DNA from: CAMLFJ01 sp035524955
GTDB taxonomy: Bacteria; Methylomirabilota; Methylomirabilia; Rokubacteriales; CSP1-6
Length of the DNA: 64,000 nt
NCBI GenBank assembly: GCA_035524955.1
Contig: DATLFG010000059.1
Span: forward strand, 39,236-103,235
Reading direction: 5' to 3'
In this document: in pieces, positions 1 to 8,219 of the stretch
Layout of the letters: each line of letters begins with the position of its first letter
How positions within the stretch are numbered: position 1 is the stretch's first letter
Notes under the pieces: generated by a model
Database searches by the model: none
What the model was told of the DNA's origin: nothing
The model's input: the letters and a program-made list of their open reading frames with translations, nothing else
Position numbers and translations under genes: made by a program

Positions 1-633
1 CATGGGAGCCGTCTGGTCACGGCCCGGATGGATCATCAGCGGCGCCCCCGTCTGGCGCTGGGCCTCGACCGCCGCGCGGACGACCTTCCGTTCGTTCTCC
101 GTCCACGGCCACGTGTTGCCGATCTCGCCGATGAGCCCAGCCCGGACGCCCGTGTCGCCCACCCCGTCCGTGACCTCGCGGACGATCTCGTCGGCGATGG
201 AGTCCTCGCTCCGCCGGTCCATGTCGGCGGGATGGGCGGCCGCCACGTAGTAGCCGGCGCCCATCACCACGTTCAGACCGGTCGCCCGCGAGAGACGGGC
301 CAGCGCGAGCGGGTCGCGGGCGAGGCTCACGTTGGTCGGGTCGACGACCGTCTGCCCGCCGGCGTGCTTGAACAGCATGATCTCGTCCCGCGCGGTCCGC
401 TCGTCGAGCAAGCGGAGGTTGTCGAGGTTCGCGTTGAAGTTCTGCCGCACCCACCCCACGTTCGACAGGCTCACCGGCTGGTAGGCCAGTCCCTTGTCGC
501 TCGCCGCGGCCGGCTCCCGGAACATCACCGCGAAGTCGATGAGCAGGTGCTCGTGCGGCAGCGTGACGCCCATGGCCTCGGCATCGATGGGCCCCAGGAC
601 GGTCAGGGTCTTCCCCGAGAGCGCGCTCGTCAT
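1..633 (-). CDS. Phosphotriesterase-family metal-dependent hydrolase (C-terminus beyond window)
   Basis: The reading frame starts at ATG 633 and stays open to the left edge, giving the first 211 residues. The N-terminus carries the family signature LPHEHLLID, whose two histidines are the first zinc ligands of the amidohydrolase-type TIM barrel in phosphotriesterase-related proteins. Later blocks VVDPTN, VMGAGYY and LIGEIG also match the phosphotriesterase/lactonase family. The remaining metal ligands lie off the window, so substrate (phosphotriester, lactone or other) cannot be told. It lies 288 bp downstream of the gamma-glutamyltransferase gene on the same strand and may share its transcript. 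No clear ribosome binding site is visible. Confidence 0.82.
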   Translation of the reverse strand, partial: MTSALSGKTLTVLGPIDAEAMGVTLPHEHLLIDFAVMFREPAAASDKGLAYQPVSLSNVGWVRQNFNANLDNLRLLDERTARDEIMLFKHAGGQTVVDPTNVSLARDPLALARLSRATGLNVVMGAGYYVAAAHPADMDRRSEDSIADEIVREVTDGVGDTGVRAGLIGEIGNTWPWTENERKVVRAAVEAQRQTGAPLMIHPGRDQTAPM

Positions 634-921
634 GACGAGGCCCTATCCGGCGGCGGGGGTGAGGCCGTCCTTCGACCGGCGATCATCGGCGTGTCTCCCA
701 TGGAGTGTGACCTCCCGGCGATGGCGCCCGGGGTGTAAGCCAACGCGGCGTTCCAGGTCACCACCGTTCGGCCTCGGATCGGACGTGCCCTAGCGGAGTG
801 TGGCGGCGATGCGTCGGATCTTCTCGGGCGTGTGCTACGCAGAAGAAGAACAGGCCGGCGACGAGGACCGCCCCGGCCTCCTCGCGGCGGGTGTTCGCGA
901 TGCGTTGCCGGATGGCGGCGG
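634..921. other. Intergenic stretch between two minus-strand genes
   Basis: This 288-bp stretch separates the gamma-glutamyltransferase stop from the phosphotriesterase-like start. It contains a minus-strand 56-codon frame (928 to 758) that overlaps the upstream stop and has one hydrophobic run (AGAVLVAGLFFFC), but no family match and no good ribosome binding site. I see no convincing gene, RNA or terminator here. Confidence 0.3.
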
Positions 922-2643
922 TTACCATCCCATCGCTCGCGCGGCCCGGCGAGGATCGGCACCGCCGTAGAGGATCCCCGCCTCCCGGTCCGCCGAGATG
1001 GCGCACACTCCCGCGGTGCCGATGGACAGGTCGGGCAGCCACTGCACCCGATGCCCGAGCGCGGCCAGGGCCCCGCCCGTGGCCTCGCCGATCGACCGCT
1101 CGAGGTCGAGGCGGCCGGGGTGGTACGGATGCGGCTCGAACGATCCCGGGAAGCTGTGGGTGACGAACCGCGGTGCTTCGACGGCCTCCTGGATGCTCAT
1201 GCCGAACACCGTGTGGTTCAGGAAGACCTGCAGCATGCCCTGGGGCTGCAGATCGCCGCCGGGCGCGCCGAAGGGCATCACCCATCGCCCGCCGCGGCGG
1301 GCGAGCGCGGGGTTGGGCGTGAGGCGCGGCCGCTTGCCCGGCGCGACGCAGGAGGGGTGGCCCGGCACCCCCCAGGACTGCGAGCCGCGCGACGAGGGGC
1401 AGAAGCCGAGGCCGGGGATCACCGGCCCGTCCCACGACACGTCGCTGGGGGTCGCCGAGAACGCGTTGCCCTGACGATCGACCACGCAGACGTACGAGGT
1501 GTCACCGTCGAGGTCCGCGCCTTCGCTGGCCATCGCCGGGGCCGGGCGCGACGTGACCACCGCTGCGTCGAATCCAGCCGGACGCCCCGCCGGCGGCATC
1601 TCGGACCAGGCGCTCCCCTCGCGGATGAGCCGGCACCGCTCGGCCGCGTAGGCGGGCGCGAGCAGCGCGTCCATCGGCACGGAGACGAAGCGCGGGTCGC
1701 CGTAGTACCGATCGCGGTCGGCGAAGCCGAGCTTCATCACCTCGGTGATCAGGTGGACGTAGGCCGGCGTGTTGTGGCCGAGGGCCCGCAGGTCGATGCC
1801 CTCGAGCAGCGAGAGCATCTGGAGCAGCACCGGGCCCTGGCTCCAGGGGCCGCAGCTGAGCACCTCCATGCCGCCGAAGGTGGTGCGCACCGGGCGATCG
1901 ATCTCGGACCGGTAGGATGCCAGGTCGTCGGCCGTGAGCCAGCCGCCGTTGTCGCGGTGATACCGCACCATGGCGGTGGCGAGGTCGCCGCGGTAGAAGG
2001 CCTCCCGCGCCGCGCGGAGGCCGACGGCACGGCCGCGCCCGCCGGCCGCGCGCTCCTCGTCCGCCATGAACTGCAGCGACCGGGCGAGGTCGGCCTGCAC
2101 GAACAGCTCGCCCTCGCGCGGCGGCCGGCCGCCGGGAAGCCAGATCGCGGCGCTGGCGGGCCAGCGACGGTAGCCGTCGGCATTCCGATCGATGTAGTGG
2201 GCCATCACCGGGTGCATGGTGAAGCCCTCGCGCGCGTAGCGGATGGCGGCCGCGGCGGCCTCGCCGAAGCTCAGCGTGCCGTATCGTTCCAGCGCGAGGA
2301 TCCAGGCGTCCGGTGCGGCCGGGACCACGGTTCGCAGCAGGCCGACCGGGATGGCGCCGCCGTGCTCCTCCACGAACGTCGCCAGCCGGGCGGCCCGTGG
2401 CCAGCCCCCGAGCCCGGCGATGGTGATGGTCTCGTCGCGGTCGGCCAGGTGGATGAGGATGGGGGCCACGCCGGAGAACTGCACCTGGTCGCTGTGCACC
2501 ACGCCGAGCGCGATCCCGGCGGCCACGCCGGCGTCGACCACGTTGCCGCCGGCCCGGAGCACCGCAGCGCCGGCCTCGGCGGCGAGGTAGTGGCCGGCCG
2601 AGATCATGTGGCGGGCGCCGGTGATCATCGGTTGGAGCGGCAT
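922..2643 (-). CDS. ggt: Gamma-glutamyltransferase family protein (Ntn hydrolase)
   Basis: This 573-residue protein aligns along its length with gamma-glutamyltranspeptidases, which cleave and transfer the gamma-glutamyl group of glutathione-like substrates. The N-terminus has the usual AGAAVLRAGGNVVDAGVA motif. The autocatalytic cleavage site is DGDTSYVCVVD around residue 375, with the threonine expected to become the N-terminal nucleophile of the small subunit. No signal peptide is obvious, so it may be cytoplasmic like the GGT-related enzymes of many soil bacteria. The specific substrate is unknown. The start at 2643 is the first ATG; the methionine five codons later is an alternative. Confidence 0.88.
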   Translation of the reverse strand: MPLQPMITGARHMISAGHYLAAEAGAAVLRAGGNVVDAGVAAGIALGVVHSDQVQFSGVAPILIHLADRDETITIAGLGGWPRAARLATFVEEHGGAIPVGLLRTVVPAAPDAWILALERYGTLSFGEAAAAAIRYAREGFTMHPVMAHYIDRNADGYRRWPASAAIWLPGGRPPREGELFVQADLARSLQFMADEERAAGGRGRAVGLRAAREAFYRGDLATAMVRYHRDNGGWLTADDLASYRSEIDRPVRTTFGGMEVLSCGPWSQGPVLLQMLSLLEGIDLRALGHNTPAYVHLITEVMKLGFADRDRYYGDPRFVSVPMDALLAPAYAAERCRLIREGSAWSEMPPAGRPAGFDAAVVTSRPAPAMASEGADLDGDTSYVCVVDRQGNAFSATPSDVSWDGPVIPGLGFCPSSRGSQSWGVPGHPSCVAPGKRPRLTPNPALARRGGRWVMPFGAPGGDLQPQGMLQVFLNHTVFGMSIQEAVEAPRFVTHSFPGSFEPHPYHPGRLDLERSIGEATGGALAALGHRVQWLPDLSIGTAGVCAISADREAGILYGGADPRRAARAMGW

Positions 2644-2729
2644 CCGCCGTATCGTCGCAGATCTGCCACGGCCGAGGCGCAGAAGTTTCTGAGCCGCCGC
2701 GGCGCGCGGGGGAGGGAGAGGCGACGGCG

Positions 2730-2930
2730 GTCAGGCGTCGTACCACCACGTGCGGCAGGCCGCGGGGGTGATCGGCGGATACTCGGGCGGCGTGTCCGGG
2801 CCCTGGCCCGTCGGCAGGCCTTCGATTGACCGTGTCGACGTGCGGGCCCGGGAAGAACGGGATCGTGTAGCGGTGCCGGCCGATCGGCGGCAAGGCCCGA
2901 TGCGGCGTGGAGACGGAACACCAGAGGCGC
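2730..2930 (-). pseudogene. Remnant of a 2-oxoglutarate/Fe(II) oxygenase C-terminus, frameshifted
   Basis: Read on the minus strand, about 2917 to 2827 encodes STPHRALPPIGRHRYTIPFF then PGPHVDTV, the pattern of the isopenicillin N synthase-like 2-oxoglutarate dioxygenase family. It includes the R-x-S/T residues that bind 2-oxoglutarate. A one-base shift near 2825-2827 then moves to the frame reading IEGLPTGQGPDTPPEYPPIT and ending WWYDA stop at 2730, the typical end of the family. The N-terminal half with the HxD iron motif is missing because the ABC exporter gene begins there. This looks like a decayed gene fragment in the spacer between two divergent genes. Confidence 0.6.
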
Positions 2931-2972
2931 GGCTCCGGACGCTCCCGGGCGGCCGGCGGCGCGAGGGTGGTC

Positions 2973-2985
2973 TATACTGACTCGG
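2973..2985 (+). promoter_or_regulatory. -10 box giving a leaderless start for the ABC exporter gene
   Basis: TATACT at 2973-2978 lies six bases before the GTG at 2985, so the predicted first base of the transcript is at or next to the start codon. No ribosome binding site precedes this GTG. No good -35 hexamer is seen. Confidence 0.45.
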
Positions 2986-4850
2986 TGTCGGCGCTCAGAC
3001 GTCTCCTGCCGTATCTGGACCGCTACCGGCTCCGCTACCTCGGGGGCGCGGCCTGCCTGCTCCTCGCCACCGCGTTCTCGCTGAGCATCCCGTGGACCGT
3101 GAAGAGCGCGGTGGACGCGCTGGAGCGCGACGGGCTCGCCGCCCGCATCGGCCCCTACGTCCTTCTGATCTTGGGCCTGGCCGTGGCGCACGGCGCCGCG
3201 CGTCTGGGATCGCGCTTCGCCATGCTGGGCGCCGGCCAGTGGGTGGAGCACGACATTCGCGCCGACCTGTACGCGCGGCTCCTCGCTCTACCGGCGGCGT
3301 TCTATCAGCGGCACCGCACGGGCGATCTGATGTCGCGCGTGTCCAACGACATCTCCACGCTGCGGGCGCTGGCCGGGTTCGGGACCGTGATGCTGATCAG
3401 CACCACGCTCGCCTTCGGGGGCGCCCTGGCCGCCATGTGGCTCATCGACCCGTGGCTCACCCTGTTCGCGATGGCGCCGTTCCCTGCGCTGGTGATCATC
3501 GCGAAGCGCTTCCACCACGACACCGAGGTGCGCTCCACCGCGGTGCAGGAGCAGCTCGGGGCCCTCTCCGCGAAGGTGCAGGAGAACCTGACCGGCATGC
3601 CGGTGGTGCGCGCGTACACCATGGAAGCGCGGGAGGTGGCCGAGTTCGAGGGGCTCAACGCGGAGTACCTCACGCGCAACATGGCGCTGGCGCGGATCCA
3701 GGCGGTGTCGTGGCCCCTGATGGGGCTGGTCTCGGGCCTGGGCGTGCTGATCGTGATGTGGCTCGGCGGCAAGGCGGTGGTGGACGGTCGGATCTCGCTC
3801 GGAGCCTTCGTGGCCTTCAACGGGTACCTGACGCAGCTCGCCTGGCCCACCATCGCGCTGGGCTGGACCCTGGCCAGCATCCAGCGCGGCCTGGCCGCCA
3901 TGGCCCGCGTGACCGAGGTGCTGGACGAGCGCGCCCATGATGGCGTGAGCGCGCGCCCACACGATGGCCTGGGCGACGGGCTGTCCGCCGGGGCAGTGGA
4001 CGGGCTGTCCGCGGATTGGGGGAGTGCGGGGGCCATTTCCGGGCCCCCGCATATGAAGAAGAAGAAGAAGAGCGCGCCAGAACAAGCTCCCAAACTCTTG
4101 CCGGGCGGCCCCGTTGAGTTCAGAAACCTCACGTTCGCGTACGACGACCGCGGCCCCGTCCTGCGCGACGTGTCGTTCACGGTGCCGGCGGGTGGGGTGG
4201 TGGCGGTGGTCGGGCCGACAGGGAGTGGCAAGTCCACGCTGGGCACGCTGTTGTGCCGTCTCTACGAGCCCCCGCGCGGCACGGTATGGATCGGAGGGCA
4301 GGACGTGCTCGACCTGCCGGTCGGCCGGCTCCGGCGATCGGTGGGCTACGTGCCGCAGGAATCGTTTCTCTTCTCCCGCCCGCTGCGAGACAACGTGCGG
4401 CTGGCCGATGAGACCGCGGGACCGGAGCGCCTCGAGGCGGTGGCCCGGACCGCCGGACTGGCGGACGATCTGGGCGCGCTGCCCCTCGGCTGGGACACGG
4501 TGGTCGGCGAGCGCGGCCTCACGCTGTCGGGCGGCCAGCGGCAGCGGGTGGCGCTGGCGCGCGCGCTGGTGGCAGATCCGCCGGTGCTCGTCCTGGACGA
4601 CGTGCTGGCCTCGGTGGATGCGGCCAAGGAGTGGGAGATCACCCGCGCGCTCCGGGGCGCGGCCAGTGGCCGCACCACGCTGCTGACGACGCATCGTCTG
4701 AAGGCGGCCGCCGAGGCAGACGCGATCGTGGTGCTCGACGAGGGCCGGGTGGTCGAGGAGGGCCGGCACGCGGACCTTCTCGCGGCCGGCGGTCTCTACG
4801 CCCGCCTCTGGCGCGTCCAGCAGCTGGAGGACGAGCTCGCCAGTGCCTGA
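2985..4850 (+). CDS. ABC exporter half-transporter with degenerate catalytic site
   Basis: This 621-residue protein has an N-terminal six-helix exporter domain (about residues 1-310), a long low-complexity linker, and a C-terminal ATPase domain with Walker A GPTGSGKST (K416), signature LSGGQRQRVALARAL and H-loop THRL. The residue after the Walker B aspartate is Asp (D539 in VLVLDDVLASVD) instead of the catalytic Glu. That substitution is typical of the non-hydrolysing half of heterodimeric exporters such as TM287 or BmrC. The next gene supplies a canonical site, so the two probably form one exporter. The linker (about residues 316-375) holds a palindromic repeat in frame plus a lysine run. 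GTG 2985 is preferred over upstream starts because of the -10 box. Substrate unknown. Confidence 0.88.
   Translation: MSALRRLLPYLDRYRLRYLGGAACLLLATAFSLSIPWTVKSAVDALERDGLAARIGPYVLLILGLAVAHGAARLGSRFAMLGAGQWVEHDIRADLYARLLALPAAFYQRHRTGDLMSRVSNDISTLRALAGFGTVMLISTTLAFGGALAAMWLIDPWLTLFAMAPFPALVIIAKRFHHDTEVRSTAVQEQLGALSAKVQENLTGMPVVRAYTMEAREVAEFEGLNAEYLTRNMALARIQAVSWPLMGLVSGLGVLIVMWLGGKAVVDGRISLGAFVAFNGYLTQLAWPTIALGWTLASIQRGLAAMARVTEVLDERAHDGVSARPHDGLGDGLSAGAVDGLSADWGSAGAISGPPHMKKKKKSAPEQAPKLLPGGPVEFRNLTFAYDDRGPVLRDVSFTVPAGGVVAVVGPTGSGKSTLGTLLCRLYEPPRGTVWIGGQDVLDLPVGRLRRSVGYVPQESFLFSRPLRDNVRLADETAGPERLEAVARTAGLADDLGALPLGWDTVVGERGLTLSGGQRQRVALARALVADPPVLVLDDVLASVDAAKEWEITRALRGAASGRTTLLTTHRLKAAAEADAIVVLDEGRVVEEGRHADLLAAGGLYARLWRVQQLEDELASA
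4022..4057 (+). repeat. Palindromic repeat family A, copy 1 (inside ABC exporter gene)
   Basis: This 36-bp element has 10-bp perfect inverted arms TGCGGGGGCC (4025-4034) and GGCCCCCGCA (4042-4051) around a 7-base loop. It is read in frame as SAGAISGPPHMK within the membrane-to-ATPase linker. Similarity to copy 3 extends upstream to about 4004 (GGCTGTCCGC). Confidence 0.8.
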
Positions 4851-4970
4851 GCTCGGACGGTTGACAGGTGCGCAGCGAGCCGGACGGCGAGCTGAGGCGC
4901 GAGCCGGGGGGAGTGCGGGGGCCATGTCGGGGCCCCCGCAGCTGAACGACGAGCTCGCCAATGCCTGAGC
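4830..4970 (+). repeat. 23-bp direct repeat flanking repeat A copy 2
   Basis: The sequence GACGAGCTCGCCARTGCCTGAGC occurs at 4830-4852 and again at 4948-4970 with one G/A difference. The first copy is the end of the first exporter gene (DELASA stop); the second provides the ATG of the second exporter gene. The 118-bp interval between them contains palindromic repeat A copy 2. Confidence 0.75.
4911..4946 (+). repeat. Palindromic repeat family A, copy 2 (intergenic)
   Basis: This 36-bp copy has perfect arms 4914-4923 and 4931-4940. It lies in the 110-bp spacer between the two exporter genes. It would still read SAGAMSGPPQLN in the phase that ends at the duplicated gene tail, as if it had once been part of a coding frame. 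Confidence 0.8.
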
Positions 4971-6832
4971 GCGAGCAGGAGGACGAGGTTCTCGGCAAGG
5001 CGTACGACGCGCGCCTGATGCGGCGTCTGTGGGCGTTCACCCGCCCGCACATCCGTCTCGTGCTCGCGACCGGTGCCCTGTTCCCGGCGGTGGCCCTGCT
5101 GGAGTTGTCGCAGCCCTACCTGATCAAGATCGCCATCGACGATCACATCCTCCGTCACGACTGGGCGGGGCTCGGAGGCGTCGCAGCCCTGTTCCTGCTG
5201 GTCCTCCTGGCGCTCTACGCGCTGCGGGCGACGCAGGCCTATCTCACCCAGCTCACCGGCCAGCGCGTCATCCATGACCTGCGCGCCGCGCTGTTCGCGC
5301 ATCTCCAGCGCCAGGACGCGCGCTTCTACGATCGGAGCCCCGTCGGCCGGCTGATGACACGGGTCCTGAACGACGGGGAAGCGATCCAGGAGCTGTTCAC
5401 CAGCGGAGCCGTGGCGCTTCTGGGCGACGTGGTGGTCCTCACTGGGGTCGTCGTGATCATGCTCGGGATGAACTGGAAGCTGGCCCTCGTCACGTTCGCG
5501 CTGGTGCCGCTGCTGGTGCTGGCCGCCGCGTACTTCCGGGTGCGCGCGCGCGACAGCTATCGGGTCGTCCGGACCCGCCTCGCAAGGATGAACACCTTCC
5601 TGCAGGAGTCGCTTCAGGGCATGAGCGTGATCCAGCTCTTCGCGCGTGAGGCCCGGGAGCGGGAGACGTTCGCGCAGCTCTCCGGCGCGCTGCGCGCCGG
5701 CCAGTTCCGCTCGACGTTCTACGACGCCTCGCTCTACGCGACGGTCGAGGCTCTGGGCTCGGCCGCGGTCGCCCTGCTGCTCTGGTACGGGGGCGGACAG
5801 ATCGTGACGGGCGCGCTCACCTTCGGCGGCCTCGTGGCCTTCCTCGAGTACACCGGCCGCTTCTTCCTGCCCATCAGGGACCTGGGCGCCAAGTACACGG
5901 TCATGCAGGCGGCGATGGTCTCCGCCGAGCGCATCTTCGCCCTGCTCGACACCCACCCCTCCGTCACCTCGCCCACCCGGAACGGTAGTTCGGACGCGCA
6001 GTTGCAGGGCGAGGTGCAGGTGCAGGGCGAGGTGCAGCCGAAGGCGAGCCGAGCGCATTCCAGAAAAGAAGCCCCGGTAGCAGCACCCCAAACCCCAGCC
6101 ATAGAGTTTAGGAACGTCTGGTTCGCCTACGAAGGCGAGCAGTGGGTCCTCCGGGACTGCTCGTTCACCCTCGGCTCCGGCGAGCGCGTCGCCCTGGTCG
6201 GACCCACCGGCGAGGGCAAGACGACGATCGCGCGCCTCATGATCCGGGCCTACGACGTGACGCGCGGTCGAGTCCTGGTGGACGGGGTGGACGTGCGCGA
6301 CTGGGATCTCCAGACGCTGCGCCGACACGTGGGTCTGGTGCCGCAGGAGGTGTTCCTCTTCTCGGGGACCGTCGAGGACAACCTGCGCCTGGCCGGCAAC
6401 GGCGGCGCGGATCGCCCGGCGATCGAGCGCGCGCTCGAAGCGGCGAACGCGGAGCGCTTCGTGGCGGCGCTGCCGCGCGGGCTCGGCGAGGAGCTGCGCG
6501 AGCGCGGGGTCAACCTCTCGCAGGGGCAGCGTCAGCTGCTGGCCATTGCCCGCGCCATCATCTATAATCCACGCGTTCTCGCGCTGGACGAGGCGACCTC
6601 CAGCATCGACCCCGAATCGGAGGCGCAGGTGCGCGTGGGGCTCGCGCGACTGCTCGAGGGGCGAACGAGCCTCGTCATCGCGCACCGGTTGTCCACGATC
6701 CAGCGCGCGAACCGCATTCTCGTGCTGCACCGCGGGGAGATCCGGGAGGCGGGCGGGCACGCGGCGCTGCTCGCCCAGGGCGGGCTCTACTCGCGGCTGT
6801 ACGAGCTCCAGTTCGGCCTGGGGCGGACATGA
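4961..6832 (+). CDS. ABC exporter half-transporter with canonical ATPase site
   Basis: This 623-residue partner of the preceding gene has a six-helix transmembrane domain (about residues 20-320), a linker, and an ATPase domain with Walker A GPTGEGKTT (K420) and Walker B VLALDEATSS with catalytic E544. The signature region is atypical (NLSQGQRQLLAIARAI, Gln for the second Gly), which is common in the TM288/BmrD type. The H-loop is IAHRLSTI. The linker at about residues 345-370 contains tandem GEVQ units followed by repeat family B (SRAHSRKE). The ATG lies in the duplicated 23-bp sequence. The stop overlaps the next gene by 4 bp (ATGA). Confidence 0.9.
   Translation: MPEREQEDEVLGKAYDARLMRRLWAFTRPHIRLVLATGALFPAVALLELSQPYLIKIAIDDHILRHDWAGLGGVAALFLLVLLALYALRATQAYLTQLTGQRVIHDLRAALFAHLQRQDARFYDRSPVGRLMTRVLNDGEAIQELFTSGAVALLGDVVVLTGVVVIMLGMNWKLALVTFALVPLLVLAAAYFRVRARDSYRVVRTRLARMNTFLQESLQGMSVIQLFAREARERETFAQLSGALRAGQFRSTFYDASLYATVEALGSAAVALLLWYGGGQIVTGALTFGGLVAFLEYTGRFFLPIRDLGAKYTVMQAAMVSAERIFALLDTHPSVTSPTRNGSSDAQLQGEVQVQGEVQPKASRAHSRKEAPVAAPQTPAIEFRNVWFAYEGEQWVLRDCSFTLGSGERVALVGPTGEGKTTIARLMIRAYDVTRGRVLVDGVDVRDWDLQTLRRHVGLVPQEVFLFSGTVEDNLRLAGNGGADRPAIERALEAANAERFVAALPRGLGEELRERGVNLSQGQRQLLAIARAIIYNPRVLALDEATSSIDPESEAQVRVGLARLLEGRTSLVIAHRLSTIQRANRILVLHRGEIREAGGHAALLAQGGLYSRLYELQFGLGRT
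6026..6066 (+). repeat. Repeat family B, copy 1 (inside ABC exporter gene)
   Basis: A 35-bp stretch at 6026-6060 (GGCGAGGTGCAGCCGAAGGC onward to CGCATTC) is identical to 36735-36769 between uvrB and uvrC. Here it is translated in the linker between the membrane and ATPase domains as GEVQPKASRAHS. It is preceded by two imperfect GGCGAGGTGCAG units. Confidence 0.8.
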
Positions 6833-7173
6833 AGGCGTTTCACGCCGCGGTGTACCGGCTGGTCGGGCGGATCCCGAGGGGACAGGTGGCGACGTATGGG
6901 CAGATCGCGGCCCTGCTCGGATACCCGCGGGCGGCCCGCGCGGTGGGGCAGGCCATGAGGCACGTGCCCGCGCACCTGCCGTGGCACCGGGTGGTCAACG
7001 CCCAGGGCGGCATCAGCCTGAGGCGAAATGTCGGGAGCATGCTGACGCAGCGGCTCCTGCTCGAGCAGGAAGGCGTGCCGGTCCGGCGGGGACGGATCCG
7101 GCTCCGGCAGCACCGGTGGGCGGGGCCCGGGCGCACCCGCCGGCTGTCCGTCGCGGCGCTCGAGCGGCTCTGA
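6829..7173 (+). CDS. Alkyltransferase-like protein (catalytically dead MGMT homologue)
   Basis: This 114-residue protein matches the DNA-binding domain of O6-alkylguanine-DNA alkyltransferase: RIPRGQVATYGQIAALLGYPRAARAVGQAM, then PWHRVV where active enzymes have PCHRVV. The acceptor cysteine is replaced by Trp (W52), as in the ATL proteins that bind O6-alkylguanine and hand it to nucleotide excision repair. The C-terminus is basic (RRGRIRLRQHRW). It overlaps the exporter gene by 4 bp, so it is probably translated with it. uvrB and uvrC lie about 28 kb away in this window. Confidence 0.85.
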   Translation: MKAFHAAVYRLVGRIPRGQVATYGQIAALLGYPRAARAVGQAMRHVPAHLPWHRVVNAQGGISLRRNVGSMLTQRLLLEQEGVPVRRGRIRLRQHRWAGPGRTRRLSVAALERL

Positions 7174-7185
7174 ACGGAGGGCACC

Positions 7186-8214
7186 ATGCGGCTCGGACTG
7201 AACATCGGCTACTCGCGCTCGCAGCTCGGCATCGACCTGTCGCTGGTCCAACACGCGGATCGCCTGGGCTTCCACTCGGTGTGGTCGGCCGAGGCCTACG
7301 GGTCGGACGCGGTCTCCCCGCTGTGCTGGATCGCGGCCCAGACCGGCCGCATCAAGGTCGGCACCGCGATCATGCAGATCCCGGCCCGCACGCCGACCCT
7401 CACCGCCACCACCGCGATGACGATCGACCAGCTCTCGGGCGGCCGCTTCATTCTCGGTCTCGGCGTGTCGGGCCCTCAGGTCGTGGAAGGCTGGCACGGG
7501 GTGGCCTTCGGCAAGCCGCTGGCCAGGACGCGCGAGTACGTGGATATCGTCAGGATGGTCTGGCGGCGCGCGCGGCCGGTCGAGCACAAGGGGGAGTACT
7601 ATCAGATCCCGTACGCGGGGCCCGACGCCACCGGGCTCGGCAAGCCGCTCAAGTCCATCCTGCACGGCCGGCCGGACATTCCGATCTACCTCGCCGCGAT
7701 CGGGCCGAAGAACGTGGCGCTCGCCGCCGAGATCGCCGACGGGCTCCTGCCCGTGTTCTTCTCGCCGGACCGCATGGCGGTGTTCACCCCGAGCCTCGAG
7801 GCCGGCTTCAAGGCGGCGGGCGGCGGGAAATCACTCGCGAGCTTCGACGTCGCGCCCACGGTGCCGATCGTGCTGGGCCCCGACGCGGCGGCGTGCCGCG
7901 CCCTGGTCAAGCCGCGGCTCGCGCTCTACGTGGGCGGCATGGGTGCCCGCGGCAAGAACTTCTACAACGAGCTGGTGACGCGGTATGGCTACGAGGCGGA
8001 CGCCCGGCGGATCCAGGATCTCTACCTGGGGGGCAGAAAGGACGAGGCGGCGGCCGCGGTGCCCGACGCGTTGGTGGACGAGGTCGCGCTCTGCGGGCCG
8101 AAGGAGCGGATCCGGGAGCGGCTGCCCCGCTGGGAGAGCTCCGGCATCACCACGCTGATCTGCGGAGCGGTGCAGGCGGACGCGCTCGAGCTGATGGCCG
8201 AGCTGGTGCTCTAG
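7186..8214 (+). CDS. LLM-class flavin-dependent oxidoreductase (F420-type)
   Basis: This 342-residue luciferase-like monooxygenase-family protein has the ordered motifs GLGFHSVWSAEAYGSDAV, IKVGTAIMQIPARTP and LGLGVSGPQVVEGWHG. These fit the branch most often annotated as F420-dependent oxidoreductases; FMN use is the alternative. A ribosome binding site GGAGGG precedes the ATG by about 6 bases. It starts 12 bp after the alkyltransferase-like gene and lies in the same plus-strand run. Substrate is not predictable. Confidence 0.85.
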   Translation: MRLGLNIGYSRSQLGIDLSLVQHADRLGFHSVWSAEAYGSDAVSPLCWIAAQTGRIKVGTAIMQIPARTPTLTATTAMTIDQLSGGRFILGLGVSGPQVVEGWHGVAFGKPLARTREYVDIVRMVWRRARPVEHKGEYYQIPYAGPDATGLGKPLKSILHGRPDIPIYLAAIGPKNVALAAEIADGLLPVFFSPDRMAVFTPSLEAGFKAAGGGKSLASFDVAPTVPIVLGPDAAACRALVKPRLALYVGGMGARGKNFYNELVTRYGYEADARRIQDLYLGGRKDEAAAAVPDALVDEVALCGPKERIRERLPRWESSGITTLICGAVQADALELMAELVL

Positions 8215-8219
8215 GCGCG

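Noticed and set aside
28..738. Long plus-strand open frame over the first gene
   Set aside because: It is in exact antisense register with the phosphotriesterase-like gene; the minus strand carries the family motif LPHEHLLID.
758..928. 56-codon minus-strand frame overlapping the GGT stop
   Set aside because: One hydrophobic run but no ribosome binding site, no family and an odd Arg/His-rich end; noted only as spacer content.
4861..4889. TTGACA before exporter gene 2
   Set aside because: No acceptable -10 hexamer at 16-18 bp; lies in the duplicated spacer, so coincidence is likely.
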